Positions 54,225 to 63,073 of a stretch of DNA of 64,000 nt are shown piece after piece. The position numbers were made by a program, and so were the translations under genes. This DNA is from Kaistia sp. 32K (GTDB lineage: Bacteria; Pseudomonadota; Alphaproteobacteria; Rhizobiales; Kaistiaceae), in NCBI RefSeq assembly GCF_016629525.1, contig NZ_AP024269.1, positions 558,001-622,000 of the forward strand, in the 5' to 3' direction. The notes under the pieces are model-generated. The model saw only the letters and a program-made list of their open reading frames with translations. It was not told the origin of the DNA and searched no databases. How positions within the stretch are numbered: position 1 is the stretch's first letter; each line of letters opens with the position of its first letter.

Positions 54225-55169
54225 TCAGGCCCCGCTGCCCTCGGGGGCCGGTGCGCGCGCCGCCATCGCCTTGGCGCGCAGCTCCGCGACATGCGGGTCG
54301 ATGAATGTCGATCGGTAGTGGAGCCGGTAGCGAAGCCGGCGCCAGTGCTTCGGCCGCAGGGTCAAGAGGCCGAACACGGTCCGTCGGAAGGTCTTGAACT
54401 GCCAGCCGCGCTTCGGCTTCGGAATATCGGCGCCGGACACCTCGCGATAGGCGTCGAAGACGTCCGCCAGCGGCGAGCGCTTGTTGCTCCACGGCTTGTC
54501 GGGGCCGGGATAGTGGATGATGCGCGGGATCATCTTCGGGAAGCGGGTGTATTCGCGCGCGAAGAAGTTGAACTTGCGGTCGATGTAGCGAACACGGTCC
54601 CGGGCGACGAGGTTGATCGCCGTCTGGTCCGGAAACTCCAGCCCGGGCCGGTCGAGCAGTAGCGCGATCGCCTGCTCCGCGATCCGCTCGGCGCGCCAGA
54701 GGGCGAGGTTCATGACCAGGACGCCGGAGTTGATGTACTGGTCGGCCCGGAGCCCGATGTCCGCCAGGAACGCCGGCGTCATCAGCCCGTCGAGCGCGCC
54801 GGCGACGAGATCCTCGCCGAGATCGAGCTGCCAGAGCTCCGAAATGTCCGAATTCACCACGGCGTCGCCGTCGATATAGATGGCCTTGTCGTGTTCGGCG
54901 AGAAGATCGGGAATGAAGAGCCGCGCATACATGGCGGGCGACCAGTTCACGCTCTTCGGCAGCTGGGCCAGAAAAGCGGGATCGACACCGACGATCTGGC
55001 AGGAAATGCCATGGTCGGCGCAGAATGCCGAAAGCTTCTTGCGCCCGTCCGGACTGATGCCGGCGTCAATCACATAGAAGCGGGCGTTCCGGTTGTTGAT
55101 CCATGCCGAGTAAATGAGCATCATCATGCCTGGGACGAACTTGGTGTCGCCTGCGCTGACGATGATCAT
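54225..55169 (-). CDS. GT8 family glycosyltransferase
   Basis: 314 residues. LgtC/glycogenin-type retaining transferase: IYSAWINNRN, SPAMYARLFIPDLL, the DxD metal motif D100-G-D102 (AIYIDGDAVVN), INSGVLVMNLALWR and PRIIHYPGPDKPWS. Basic C-terminus as in LgtC-type enzymes acting at the membrane on glycolipid acceptors. It lies between mtnK and the RbsC-type permease gene on the minus strand and looks functionally unrelated to salvage. Confidence 0.88.
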   Translation of the reverse strand: MIIVSAGDTKFVPGMMMLIYSAWINNRNARFYVIDAGISPDGRKKLSAFCADHGISCQIVGVDPAFLAQLPKSVNWSPAMYARLFIPDLLAEHDKAIYIDGDAVVNSDISELWQLDLGEDLVAGALDGLMTPAFLADIGLRADQYINSGVLVMNLALWRAERIAEQAIALLLDRPGLEFPDQTAINLVARDRVRYIDRKFNFFAREYTRFPKMIPRIIHYPGPDKPWSNKRSPLADVFDAYREVSGADIPKPKRGWQFKTFRRTVFGLLTLRPKHWRRLRYRLHYRSTFIDPHVAELRAKAMAARAPAPEGSGA

Positions 55170-55407
55170 TTTAGGTCAGTCCGATATCCCGATATTTCGT
55201 TGACGGTCGTCGATGCAAAGCCAGCCGGTACGGCGACAGGGCCTGAAGGCGCCCTGACTGTCCGGTGCATGGATTGGTTGCATAGCGGATCGCTGCGACC
55301 GGAACCAGCGCTGTTCGAGCGGCCGGTGCACCGGTTTACGTCAAGAAAACGTGAGGGAAGGTCGCCGCTCCGCCCGCGCCTCGACGCAGGGGAAGCGGGC
55401 GCCCGGA

Positions 55408-56424
55408 CTACCGCTTCTTCTTGCCTAACCCGAAGGTCAGCGCCAGCGCGCCGACGAGGACGACGCCCTTGACGAAGTCCTGCGTGTAATAGGGCGCGTT
55501 CAGCATGGTGAGGCCGTTCAGAAGCACGCCGACGAAGATCGCGCCGAGCACGGTGCCGAGCACATGCGGGCGGCGCTTGTCGAGCACGGCGAAGCCGATC
55601 AGCGCGGCGGCGACGGAATCGAGCAGCAGCGAATTGCCGGCCGAGACGTCGCCGCGGCCGACGCGCGAGGCGACGATCAGCCCGCCGAGCGAGGCGAGCG
55701 TGCCGGAGATGACATAGGCCCAGAGGCGATACGCCTTGGTCGGCGCGCCGGCGAGATGCGCCGCCGTCTCGTTGCCGCCGATCGCGTAGAACACGCGGCC
55801 CCAGCGCGTCCGCTCCATCAGGAACCAGGCGAGGATGGCGACGACAGCCATGACGATGACGGGGTAGGGCACCGTGTCGAACAGCCGCCCCCGACCGAGA
55901 ATGAGGAAGGCCGGATCATAGGCGCCGGGCGCCGTTGTGCCGTTCGGCAGGGTCATGCCGGCGGTGATCGAGCGGCCGCCGGTCGGGATCAGCTGCAATC
56001 CGGCGAGCAGGAACATGGTCGAGAGCGTCGCCAAGAGGTCGGGCACGCCGACGCGCACGATCAAGAGGCCGTTGACGAGGCCGATGAAGGCGCCCATCAG
56101 CAGCACGAGGCCGAGCGTCTCGACGGCGTTCATCTGCAGGACGACCATGGCGTAGCTCGCCGCCATCACCGAGGAGGCGGCGACGCTGCCGACGGAGAGA
56201 TCGAAGCCGCCGGCCGACATGGTGATCGAGACGCCGACGCCGAGGATGGCGACGACCGAGACCGCCTGCAGGATGGAGAACAGGTTGGCCGAGTTGATGA
56301 AGGCGGGCTGGGCGTACCAGAAGCCGACCAGCATCAGCGCCAGGAGCACGAAGAGCGCATATTTGCGCCCCGTCTCCGCGAAGGTCGAGGCCGGCTTCGA
56401 CGGGGATGCAGCGTGGTCGGTCAT
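55408..56424 (-). CDS. RbsC-type sugar ABC transporter permease
   Basis: 338 residues with about ten hydrophobic segments. LMGAFIGLVNGLLIVRVGVPDLLATLSTMF, in parts, NPVIVMAVVAI-type segments and the coupling region YAIGGNETAAHLAGAPTKAYRLWAYVISGTLASLGG belong to BPD_transp_2 permeases of the CUT2 family. It starts within the ATPase stop (4-bp overlap). Together with the ATPase and either RbsB-type protein it would form a ribose/nucleoside-class importer. Confidence 0.93.
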   Translation of the reverse strand: MTDHAASPSKPASTFAETGRKYALFVLLALMLVGFWYAQPAFINSANLFSILQAVSVVAILGVGVSITMSAGGFDLSVGSVAASSVMAASYAMVVLQMNAVETLGLVLLMGAFIGLVNGLLIVRVGVPDLLATLSTMFLLAGLQLIPTGGRSITAGMTLPNGTTAPGAYDPAFLILGRGRLFDTVPYPVIVMAVVAILAWFLMERTRWGRVFYAIGGNETAAHLAGAPTKAYRLWAYVISGTLASLGGLIVASRVGRGDVSAGNSLLLDSVAAALIGFAVLDKRRPHVLGTVLGAIFVGVLLNGLTMLNAPYYTQDFVKGVVLVGALALTFGLGKKKR

Positions 56425-57965
56425 GGTGTCTGTCCTGTGCCGTCGGCCCGGGTCTCGGCGCTTTCGACGCTGCCGATGACGGCGGCGAGGCCGCCCTCCT
56501 GGCTGCCGTCGGCCTGGTAAAGGGAGTGGTCGCGCATGACGAGGATGCGGTCGGCAACCTCGAGCGCCTCTTCCGTGTCGCTGGTGGCGATCAGCGTCGC
56601 CGAGCCGGACTGGCTGTTGCGGATGGCGGCGATCAGATCGGCGCGGGCGCCGACATCGACGCCCTGGAACGGCTCGTCGAGCAGCAGCAGCCGGCAGGGC
56701 GCCGCCTGCCAGCGCGCCAGCACCACCTTCTGCTGGTTGCCGCCGGAAAGCTGGTCGAGCGTGTCGTCGGGACTGCGCGCCTTGATGCCGAGCCGGCCGA
56801 TCGCCTCCGAGGCGACGAGGCGCTCGCGTGTTTCGCGCAACAGGCCGAGCGGGAACCAGCGCGGCAGATGCGGCAGCGCGATGGTGCCGGCGATCGAGGC
56901 GCCGGGGATTTCGGGCGGTAGCAGCGACGAGGCCCAGCGGTCCTCCGCCACCATGAACACGCCGTTGTCGATCGAACGGGCCGGGCCGTTCGAGAGCCAG
57001 GGCTTGCCGTCGAGCGTGAACGAACCCTCGGCCAGCGGCTCCAGCCCGAACAGGGCGCGCAGCAGCCTACTCTTGCCCGAGCCGAGGGTGCCGGTGATGG
57101 CGACGACCTCGCCGGAGCGAAGCTCGAGATCGAAGGGCCGTGCCCCGGGGATCAGCCGCGCCTTGCGGATCGAGGCGAGGACCGGCTGCGTCGAAACCGT
57201 CGCGGCATGCGCGCCGGCGTCCAGCGTGCGCCCGATCATGGCGGCGATCGCGGCGGAAAAATCGATCGGCCGCGCGAAGGAGGCGACGACCTTGCCGCCG
57301 CGCAGCACGACGGCGCGGTCGGCGATCGCCGCGAGATCGCCGGTCCGGTGCGAGATGTAGAGGATGGCGATGCCGCTCTCTTTCAGCCGGCGCAGCACGG
57401 CGAAGAGCCGCTCCGCCTCGGTCGCCGAGAGGCTCGAGGTCGGCTCGTCGAGGATCAGCACCGACGCCCTGGCCGCGACGGCGCGGGCGATCGCGATCAG
57501 CTGGCGTTCGGCCGGGCGGAGATCGATGAAGTCGCGGTCGAGCGGCAGGTCGAGGTCGATCAGCGCCGCGATTTCCTTCGCGCGCTTGCGGGTGGAGCGC
57601 GGCGAGACGAAGAAGCTGCCGGTGCCGCAGAGCTCGTTCAGCGTCAAATTCTCGGCGACCGTCAGCCCCGCCGCGCCGGCCTGGTCGGTCGCCTGGTGCA
57701 CGGTGGCGACGCCAGCCGCCTGCGCCCCGGCCGGGGAGGCGAAGGAGACCGCCTTGCCGTTCAGGAGGATGGTGCCGCTGTCGGCGGTGATCGAGCCGGA
57801 GAGGATCTTGACCAGCGTCGACTTGCCGGCGCCGTTCGCCCCCATCAGCGCCACGATCTCGCCAGCCTTGACCTCGAGATCCGCGCCGGCGAGCGCCCGG
57901 GTCGGGCCGAAGGATTTTTCGATGGCCCTGACGGAGACGACGATGTTGGCGGGGGAGGTGGTCAA
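56421..57965 (-). CDS. RbsA-type double ATPase of the CUT2 importer
   Basis: 514 residues with two ABC domains. The first has Walker A GANGAGKST, a diverged signature DLRPAERQLIAIARA and Walker B VLILDEPTSSLS. The second has GTLGSGKS, signature LSGGNQQKVVLARW and LLLLDEPFQGVD. As in other RbsA-like proteins the two halves are not equivalent; here the first signature lacks the LS beginning. Starts at a TTG (57965); no ATG or GTG in frame is better. Upstream lies a repeat block and the LVIVD gene. Confidence 0.92.
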   Translation of the reverse strand: MTTSPANIVVSVRAIEKSFGPTRALAGADLEVKAGEIVALMGANGAGKSTLVKILSGSITADSGTILLNGKAVSFASPAGAQAAGVATVHQATDQAGAAGLTVAENLTLNELCGTGSFFVSPRSTRKRAKEIAALIDLDLPLDRDFIDLRPAERQLIAIARAVAARASVLILDEPTSSLSATEAERLFAVLRRLKESGIAILYISHRTGDLAAIADRAVVLRGGKVVASFARPIDFSAAIAAMIGRTLDAGAHAATVSTQPVLASIRKARLIPGARPFDLELRSGEVVAITGTLGSGKSRLLRALFGLEPLAEGSFTLDGKPWLSNGPARSIDNGVFMVAEDRWASSLLPPEIPGASIAGTIALPHLPRWFPLGLLRETRERLVASEAIGRLGIKARSPDDTLDQLSGGNQQKVVLARWQAAPCRLLLLDEPFQGVDVGARADLIAAIRNSQSGSATLIATSDTEEALEVADRILVMRDHSLYQADGSQEGGLAAVIGSVESAETRADGTGQTP

Positions 57966-58008
57966 GGCGGCTCGGTTCGGGACTGGACGTTGACGGGCTC
58001 AGGCGGAA

Positions 58009-58147
58009 TTCCCTCCCACTTGTGGGGAGGGTCAGGGAGGGGGTACCGGCTCGGTTTCTACAGAGAGCCGCCACCCCTGGCGTTCATTCTTCGGCTTCGG
58101 CGCTGGTACCCCCACCCCGACCCTCCCCGCAAGGGGGAGGGGGAAGT
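58009..58147. repeat. Inverted pair of dispersed repeats, family B variant
   Basis: CCCTCCCACTTGTGGGGAGGGTC (in parts) with AGGGGGTACC at 58013-58048, and the complementary GGTACCCCCACCCCGACCCTCCCCGCAAG at 58106-58135, in parts. They face each other around about 55 bp and lie between the LVIVD and RbsA genes, so they may reduce read-through into the transporter genes. Confidence 0.65.
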
Positions 58148-58157
58148 GAGGCGCAGC

Positions 58158-59408
58158 TCACCCCTCATACTCCATGATGGCGAGGCCGGCATTGTAATCG
58201 GTCGAATAGATGATGCCGTTGGCGTCGACGAAGAGATCGGCCGACTGGATCACGCGCGGACGATTGCCCCGCTTGTCGACCATGCGCTCGGGCGCCGCCG
58301 GCACCAGCGCGCCGGTTTCCTTCGGCTCATAGGGGTTCGAGATGTCGAACACGCGCACGCCGGCGTTCTGGTAGGTGGTGAAAACAAGCGTGTCGGAGAC
58401 AAAACTGCCCGGCCGGTTCTCATGCAGATTGTGCGGGCCGAAATGGCCGCCCTTGGCGGTGTAGTCGGCCTCGGCCGGCGTCGGCAGCGTGGAGATCGAG
58501 ATCGGGTTCGCCTTGTCCCTGATGTCGAAGATCCAGGTCCGCTTGCGCCCGTCTTCCTCGTGGTCGAGCACGGCCTCGTCGGCGACGACTAGGAGGTCGC
58601 GCTTCGGCAAGGGCAGGGCGGAATGCGTGCCGCCACCAAACGGCGGCGACCAGTTCCTGTGCGTGATCAGTTTCGGCGATGACTTGTCGGCGATGTCGAG
58701 GATGGTGAGGCCGCCGTCGCGCCAGCAGGCATAGGCCGTGTCGCCCTCGACCAGGCCGTGATGCAGCGCATAGCGCCGGCCGTCGCCCCAGGTGGGCTGC
58801 TCGCCGCCGGCGAGATGCATGCCGGGGATCCACCAGCGGCCGGCCTCGACCGGCTTGGTCGGGTCCTGCAGGTCGACGATCAGGAAGATGTAGTCGCTGT
58901 AGCCGTCGAGGAGCGCCGAGACATAGGCGTAGCGGCCGCCGACATACCAGATGCGATGGATGCCGACGCCGTCGACCGGGAAGAAGCCGATCTGGCGCGG
59001 CGCCGTTGGCTTGGAGATGTCGTAGATCGCCATGCCGGCCGACCAATTGCGCGACACCTTGCCGGCGGCGGTGCCGACCGTCTCGCCGACCGATTTCGTG
59101 TAGTAGACCTTCTCGTCGACGGCGAAGGCGGCGTCGGCGAACAGGTCGCGCGCATGGATGACGAGTAGCAGATCGTCATGCGTCTGCAGGTGGATCGTCC
59201 AGGTGTTCGGCGGCGCCGGCACGAACACGGTCTCGCCCGGGTTCTTCGGATCGCGCACGTCGATGATGGAAAAGCCCTGCGACCAGGGATGCGCCACATA
59301 GGCGAAGCCGCGATGCACCATGAGCTGCAGCGCGTCCGGCCGCCCGCCCTGGTCGGAATGGCCGATCAGGCGAATGTTTCTGGCATAGTCGGGCGTCGGC
59401 AGCGTCAT
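58158..59408 (-). CDS. LVIVD-repeat beta-propeller protein, cytoplasmic
   Basis: 416 residues built of repeated blades of the form xxYVxxxxxGFSIIDVRDPKNP, MAIYDISKPTAP, LIVDLQDPTKP, LTILDIADKSSPK, IFDIRDKANP and VFDISNPYEP: at least six, spread over the whole length. This is the LVIVD-type propeller. Unlike many propellers it has no signal peptide, so it should be cytoplasmic. It has several conserved His residues (GGTHSA, GPHNLHENRPG) that could bind metal or ligand. The ATG at 59408 is chosen; the frame to 59588 enters the repeat block. Between the second RbsB-type and RbsA genes; function unknown. Confidence 0.82.
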   Translation of the reverse strand: MTLPTPDYARNIRLIGHSDQGGRPDALQLMVHRGFAYVAHPWSQGFSIIDVRDPKNPGETVFVPAPPNTWTIHLQTHDDLLLVIHARDLFADAAFAVDEKVYYTKSVGETVGTAAGKVSRNWSAGMAIYDISKPTAPRQIGFFPVDGVGIHRIWYVGGRYAYVSALLDGYSDYIFLIVDLQDPTKPVEAGRWWIPGMHLAGGEQPTWGDGRRYALHHGLVEGDTAYACWRDGGLTILDIADKSSPKLITHRNWSPPFGGGTHSALPLPKRDLLVVADEAVLDHEEDGRKRTWIFDIRDKANPISISTLPTPAEADYTAKGGHFGPHNLHENRPGSFVSDTLVFTTYQNAGVRVFDISNPYEPKETGALVPAAPERMVDKRGNRPRVIQSADLFVDANGIIYSTDYNAGLAIMEYEG

Positions 59409-59450
59409 GGTCTTTTCTTCATTTTGGCAGAAGCCGAAATCACGCGTGAA

Positions 59451-59602
59451 ACCCTCCCCTTGAGGGAGGGTCAAATCCGCCTTGGCGGATTTGGGGAGGG
59501 GATAGCTTCGGCGAGCCGAAGCGTTCCCACCCCCATGTCGCAAGCAACCCCTCCCCAAAACCGCTTCGCGGTTTTGACCCTCCCTCAAGGGGAGGGTTCG
59601 GG
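59451..59602. repeat. Inverted pair of dispersed repeats, family B
   Basis: CCCTCCCCTTGAGGGAGGGTC with CCGCCTTGGCGGATTTGGGGAGGGG (59453-59500, in parts) and the reverse copy CCCCTCCCCAAAACCG...GGTTTTGACCCTCCCTCAAGGGGAGGG (59549-59598, in parts). They fill the gap between the second binding protein and LVIVD genes. Confidence 0.8.
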
Positions 59603-59619
59603 CAGAGCGTGCCGAGTTC

Positions 59620-60660
59620 TTACTTCGAAGCCGGGATCCAGTCGGCCTTGGCGGCGTCGCTGTCCTTGAAGGCCGGGAACTTGTCCTGCAGTTCCTCGAT
59701 CGTCTTGATGTTGTTGTCGACGAGGTCCTTCTTGGTGACGAGCGTCGGCTGGATCAGCACCGAGCGGCCCGGGTCCTGGCCGGCGATCAGCTGCGCCAGC
59801 GCGCGCACCGAGACCTCGCCGACGACGGCTGGGTTGGTGGCGGCGGTGGCGACCCAGGGGCTGTTCGGCTCGAGCATGGCCTGGATGTCCGAGGTCGAGA
59901 TGTCGACGCCGTAGATCTTGACCTTGTCGGCGACGCCGGCCTCGTCGATCGCGAGCTTCACGCCGCGGGCGAATTCGTCCCAGGGGGTGAAGACGACGGA
60001 GAGCGTCGGGTTGGCGGCGAGCACGGCCTTGGTCTGGTCGGCGACGGAAGCCGGGACGCTGTCGTTGACGACGCCCCAGGTCGCGACTTCCTTGATGCCC
60101 GGATACTTCTTCTCGAAATCCTTCCAGACGGCATAGCGGCGGTCGAGCGGCGCGAAGCCGGCGACGTAGACGGCGCCGCCGTCGAAGGTCTCGCCCTGTT
60201 CCTTGACCGCCTGCTCGAGCACGAGGCGCGCCATGTCGGCGTCGGACTGCTCGATCTGCGGGATCTTGGCGTTGTCGAGGTTGACGTCATAGGCGACGAC
60301 CGGGATGCCGGCGTCGAGCGCCGCCTGGGCGACGTCCTTCAGGGCTTCCGGCTGGCCGTTGTTGATGACGATGCCTTTGACGCCGAGATTGACCGCCTGC
60401 TGGATCAGCTCGCGCTGGGCGTTGATGTCGTTGCGCGCCTGCGAGACGTTGGCGTCGATACCGAGCGCCTCGGCCTGGCGCTTCACGCCGGCCTCGAACG
60501 CCTGCAGCCAGTCGCCCGAGCCGAGGAAGCTGATGACGGCTATCTTGACGCCGCCCTTGTCGAACGGCGCCGGCGCGCCGGCGATGCCCTCGGCGTAAGC
60601 GCCGGATGACAGCGCCGTCAGACCGGCGGCGAGCGCCAGCGAAAGAAGTTTCTTGCCCAT
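59620..60660 (-). CDS. RbsB-type sugar ABC substrate-binding protein, paralogue 2
   Basis: 346 residues with a signal peptide (about 1-23, ending GAYA). Same family as the protein at 50914-51963, with shared EGIAGAPAPFDKGGVK, NLGVKGIVINNGQPEALKDV, FAPLDRRYAVW and NSPWVATAATNPAVVGEVSVRAL. Differences cluster in ligand-side loops (VISFLGSGDW against VTFISAGDFF; VVYDVNLDNAKIP-type against VVAFDVDLGNPAIP), so the two may bind different members of one ligand class. First gene of the minus-strand run binding protein - LVIVD - RbsA - RbsC; divergent from adenine deaminase. Confidence 0.92.
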   Translation of the reverse strand: MGKKLLSLALAAGLTALSSGAYAEGIAGAPAPFDKGGVKIAVISFLGSGDWLQAFEAGVKRQAEALGIDANVSQARNDINAQRELIQQAVNLGVKGIVINNGQPEALKDVAQAALDAGIPVVAYDVNLDNAKIPQIEQSDADMARLVLEQAVKEQGETFDGGAVYVAGFAPLDRRYAVWKDFEKKYPGIKEVATWGVVNDSVPASVADQTKAVLAANPTLSVVFTPWDEFARGVKLAIDEAGVADKVKIYGVDISTSDIQAMLEPNSPWVATAATNPAVVGEVSVRALAQLIAGQDPGRSVLIQPTLVTKKDLVDNNIKTIEELQDKFPAFKDSDAAKADWIPASK

Positions 60661-60952
60661 ATCCCAAACCCCCGTTTGATGGCCCGAAATTGTGCGCCGG
60701 CATCTGTGCTCGCTGGAGCTGCCGCCACGATTGTTGCCAAGCTAGCGTTCTACTGTGGGGCATAAAGGAACAGCATTTCAATTCAAGCCATAATTCGGGA
60801 CATTTGTTGCTGAATGCCATTCGGTCGATGCCGGCGTGGCGGTCCACTTTGACGCGCGATGGCAGGCGTGACTTTCGACGGGATCGCCACCAGAATTCAC
60901 CGGTTGGACAGGGCGCGCCAGGGCGGCGCATCGCAGGGAACGAAGACAAAGA
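60661..60952. promoter_or_regulatory. Shared divergent promoter region of importer and adenine deaminase
   Basis: 292 bp between the binding-protein start and the adenine deaminase start. It is AT-richer around 60740-60830 and should contain both promoters. I see no dispersed repeat, terminator or strong operator; short dyads are too weak to call. Confidence 0.5.
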
Positions 60953-62755
60953 ATGACCAGGCTCACCCGCTTCTCCGTCGCGCCGCTCGCGACGATGACC
61001 CGCCATCTCGCCGACGTCGCCTCCGGCCGCGCCGCGCCCGACCTCGTCATCAAGGGCGCGCGCGTCCTCTCGACCTATTCGGAGCGCATCCTGCCGGAGC
61101 GCGAGATCTGGATCGCCGGTGGCCGCATCGCGGCAGTGAAGCCCTCCGGCACGCACAAGGGCGGCGCGAAGGCGATCTATGACGCGAAGGGCGGCATCAT
61201 CGCGCCGGGCCTCGTCGACCCGCACATCCATATCGAATCCTCGATGGTGACGGCCTGCGCCTATGCCGAGGCAGCGCTTTTGAACGGCACGACGACGATC
61301 TTCTGCGACAGCCACGAGATCGGCAACGTCATGGACGTCGCCGGCGTCGAGGCGATGCTGGAAGATGCGCGCGTCGCGCCGCTGTCGATCTTCCTGACGG
61401 TTCCCTCGACCGTGCCGGCGACGTCGCCGGAGCTGGAGACGGCCGGCGGCGACCTGACGCCGGACAAGATCGCTGCCTTGTTCGACAAATGGCCGGAAGC
61501 CGTCGCGCTCGGCGAGAAGATGGATTTTGTCCCCGTCGCCATGGGCGACGAGCGCAGCCACGCGATCATCGCGGCGGCGCTGTCGCGCGGGCGGCCGGTT
61601 TCGGGCCATGTCTATGGCCGCAAGTTCGTGGCGGCCTATGCGGCGAGCGGCGTCACCGACACGCATGAGGCGATCGACCGCGACATCGCCGACGACATGC
61701 TGGAGGCCGGCATCTGGCTGTTCCTGCGCGGCGGCCCGCCGACGACGCCGTGGCATTCGCTCCCGCAGGCGATCAAGACCATCACCGAGCTCGGTTCCTC
61801 GCACAAGCGCGTCGCCGTCTGCACCGACGACCGCGACGCCGACGATTTGATGCATTTCGGCCTCGACTGGGTGGTGCGCGAGGCGGTCAAGGCCGGCATG
61901 TCGCCGCAACAGGCGTGGTCGATGGGCTCGCTGCATGGCGCCACCCGCTTCGGCCAGGAAAACGAGATCGGCGGCATGGGCGGCGGCCGCCGCGCCGACC
62001 TCGTGCTGATGAGCGACGATCTCGACCCGCAATCGACCTGGTATGGCGGCGAGCTGGTCGTCGACGGCGCCAAGATCACGCCGCTGCTCGATGCGGCGCT
62101 TTCCGATCGCTACCAGTATCCGAAGGCCGCGTATCAGACGGTCAAGCTGCCGAAGGGGCTGAAGCTGACGCCGGAGCTGCCGTCCGGCCCCGGCACGCTG
62201 CACGCGATCCGCACCGAGCTTCCCGGCATCACGCTCGGCCACGAGACATTCGAGATCGAGGCGGCGAACGACTGGCAGACCCTGTTCGAGCGGCACGGCC
62301 TCTGCTTCGTCACCGTCGTCGAGCGGCACGGCAAGTCGGCCGGTAATGTCGCGCATGGCGTCCTGTCGAATTTCAGCCTGCTGCGCGGCGCCGTCGCCTC
62401 GTCGGTCGGCCATGACAGCCACAACATCATCGTCGCCGGCACCAACGAGCCGGACATGCAACTGGCGCTCGACACGGTCGCCGAAACCCAGGGCGGCGTC
62501 TGCGTCGTCGCCGACGGCAAGGTGCTGGCGAAGATCGACCTGCCGATCGCCGGCCTGCTTTCGGACAAGCGTGTCACCGAAGTGGCCGAGGAGACGCGGG
62601 CGCTGAAGGTCGAGTGGGAGAAGGCCGGCTGCTCGATCCCCTATATGGGCTTCAACCTGATCCCGCTCTCGGTCATCCCGGAGATCCGCATCACCGACAA
62701 GGGCCTGGTGCTGGTGCCGGAAATGGCGATCCAGACGATGTTCGAGCCGGCCTGA
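60953..62755 (+). CDS. ade: Adenine deaminase (amidohydrolase superfamily)
   Basis: 600 residues. Converts adenine to hypoxanthine and ammonia. Metal-site motif [10 protein letters not shown] with H91, H93 and E95; [27 protein letters not shown] and the C-terminal [16 protein letters not shown] domain that is specific to AdeC-type enzymes. In this locus it would consume the adenine set free from methylthioadenosine or 5'-deoxyadenosine (inference). The ATG at 60953 is preceded by GGGAACGAAG. It is followed by a strong bidirectional terminator. Confidence 0.95.
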   Translation: MTRLTRFSVAPLATMTRHLADVASGRAAPDLVIKGARVLSTYSERILPEREIWIAGGRIAAVKPSGTHKGGAKAIYDAKGGIIAPGLVDPHIHIESSMVTACAYAEAALLNGTTTIFCDSHEIGNVMDVAGVEAMLEDARVAPLSIFLTVPSTVPATSPELETAGGDLTPDKIAALFDKWPEAVALGEKMDFVPVAMGDERSHAIIAAALSRGRPVSGHVYGRKFVAAYAASGVTDTHEAIDRDIADDMLEAGIWLFLRGGPPTTPWHSLPQAIKTITELGSSHKRVAVCTDDRDADDLMHFGLDWVVREAVKAGMSPQQAWSMGSLHGATRFGQENEIGGMGGGRRADLVLMSDDLDPQSTWYGGELVVDGAKITPLLDAALSDRYQYPKAAYQTVKLPKGLKLTPELPSGPGTLHAIRTELPGITLGHETFEIEAANDWQTLFERHGLCFVTVVERHGKSAGNVAHGVLSNFSLLRGAVASSVGHDSHNIIVAGTNEPDMQLALDTVAETQGGVCVVADGKVLAKIDLPIAGLLSDKRVTEVAEETRALKVEWEKAGCSIPYMGFNLIPLSVIPEIRITDKGLVLVPEMAIQTMFEPA

Positions 62756-62764
62756 GGCCAAACG

Positions 62765-62797
62765 AAAACGCCCCGGCACGCGGTGCCGGGGCGTTTT
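62765..62797. terminator. Bidirectional intrinsic terminator
   Basis: Perfect 15-bp inverted repeat: arms 62765-62779 (AAAACGCCCCGGCAC) and 62783-62797, loop GCG. The A-run on one side and T-run on the other let it serve both the adenine deaminase transcript and the minus-strand micro-gene array that ends here. Confidence 0.92.
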
Positions 62798-62861
62798 ATC
62801 CGGTTCGCCCGTCCGGGATGTCGGAGGACATCCTTTCAGGGAGCGATCCCGCTTCGCGAGC

Positions 62862-62963
62862 CTAGCCCACCGGGACGGGATGGCTGGTCGCCGGCGCCGC
62901 AGCGATGCGGTCGAGCTTCTCGCGCTTGGCGAGGACAGGCGTTTCGTAGGTCTTCTTGGCCAT
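62862..62963 (-). CDS. Array peptide 1: YExPxL leader-type micro-gene
   Basis: 33 residues. Conserved N-terminus MAKKTYETPVLAKREK followed by LDRIAA, then the variable tail APATSHPVPVG. The TYETPVL segment fits the YxxPxL leader motif recognised by RRE/B1 proteins of lasso-peptide systems, but no modification enzyme is in the window. Strong ribosome site AAGGAG (62971-62976) 7 bases before the ATG. It is the last (promoter-distal) unit of the array and ends about 65 bp before the bidirectional terminator. I infer a RiPP precursor of unknown class. Confidence 0.75.
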   Translation of the reverse strand: MAKKTYETPVLAKREKLDRIAAAPATSHPVPVG

Positions 62964-63046
62964 GGTCGTTCTCCTTGCGGGCCTGCCCAGAAGCTCTCGG
63001 GCCTCCGGGCCTGGCGCTCATTTCAATGGATGGTGGCGTTCGAAAT

Positions 63047-63066
63047 CGCCGGCAGGGACGCCGGCG
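63047..63066 (-). terminator. GCCGGC hairpin after array peptide 2
   Basis: Stem CGCCGGC / GCCGGCG with a 6-base loop, starting 8 bases past the stop codon. Four more units carry the same stem. No T-run, so attenuator, processing site or mRNA stabiliser are equally possible. Confidence 0.55.
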
Positions 63067-63073
63067 ACGGCGA

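Noticed and set aside
56421..57965. RbsA-type ATPase as a non-functional protein because of its first signature
   Set aside because: First-domain signatures of RbsA-like proteins are often diverged; both Walker A motifs and the second signature are intact.
60287..62779. 830-codon open frame antisense to adenine deaminase
   Set aside because: It mirrors the codon pattern of the real plus-strand gene in high-GC DNA; the translation is Arg/Ala/Asp-rich with no domain.
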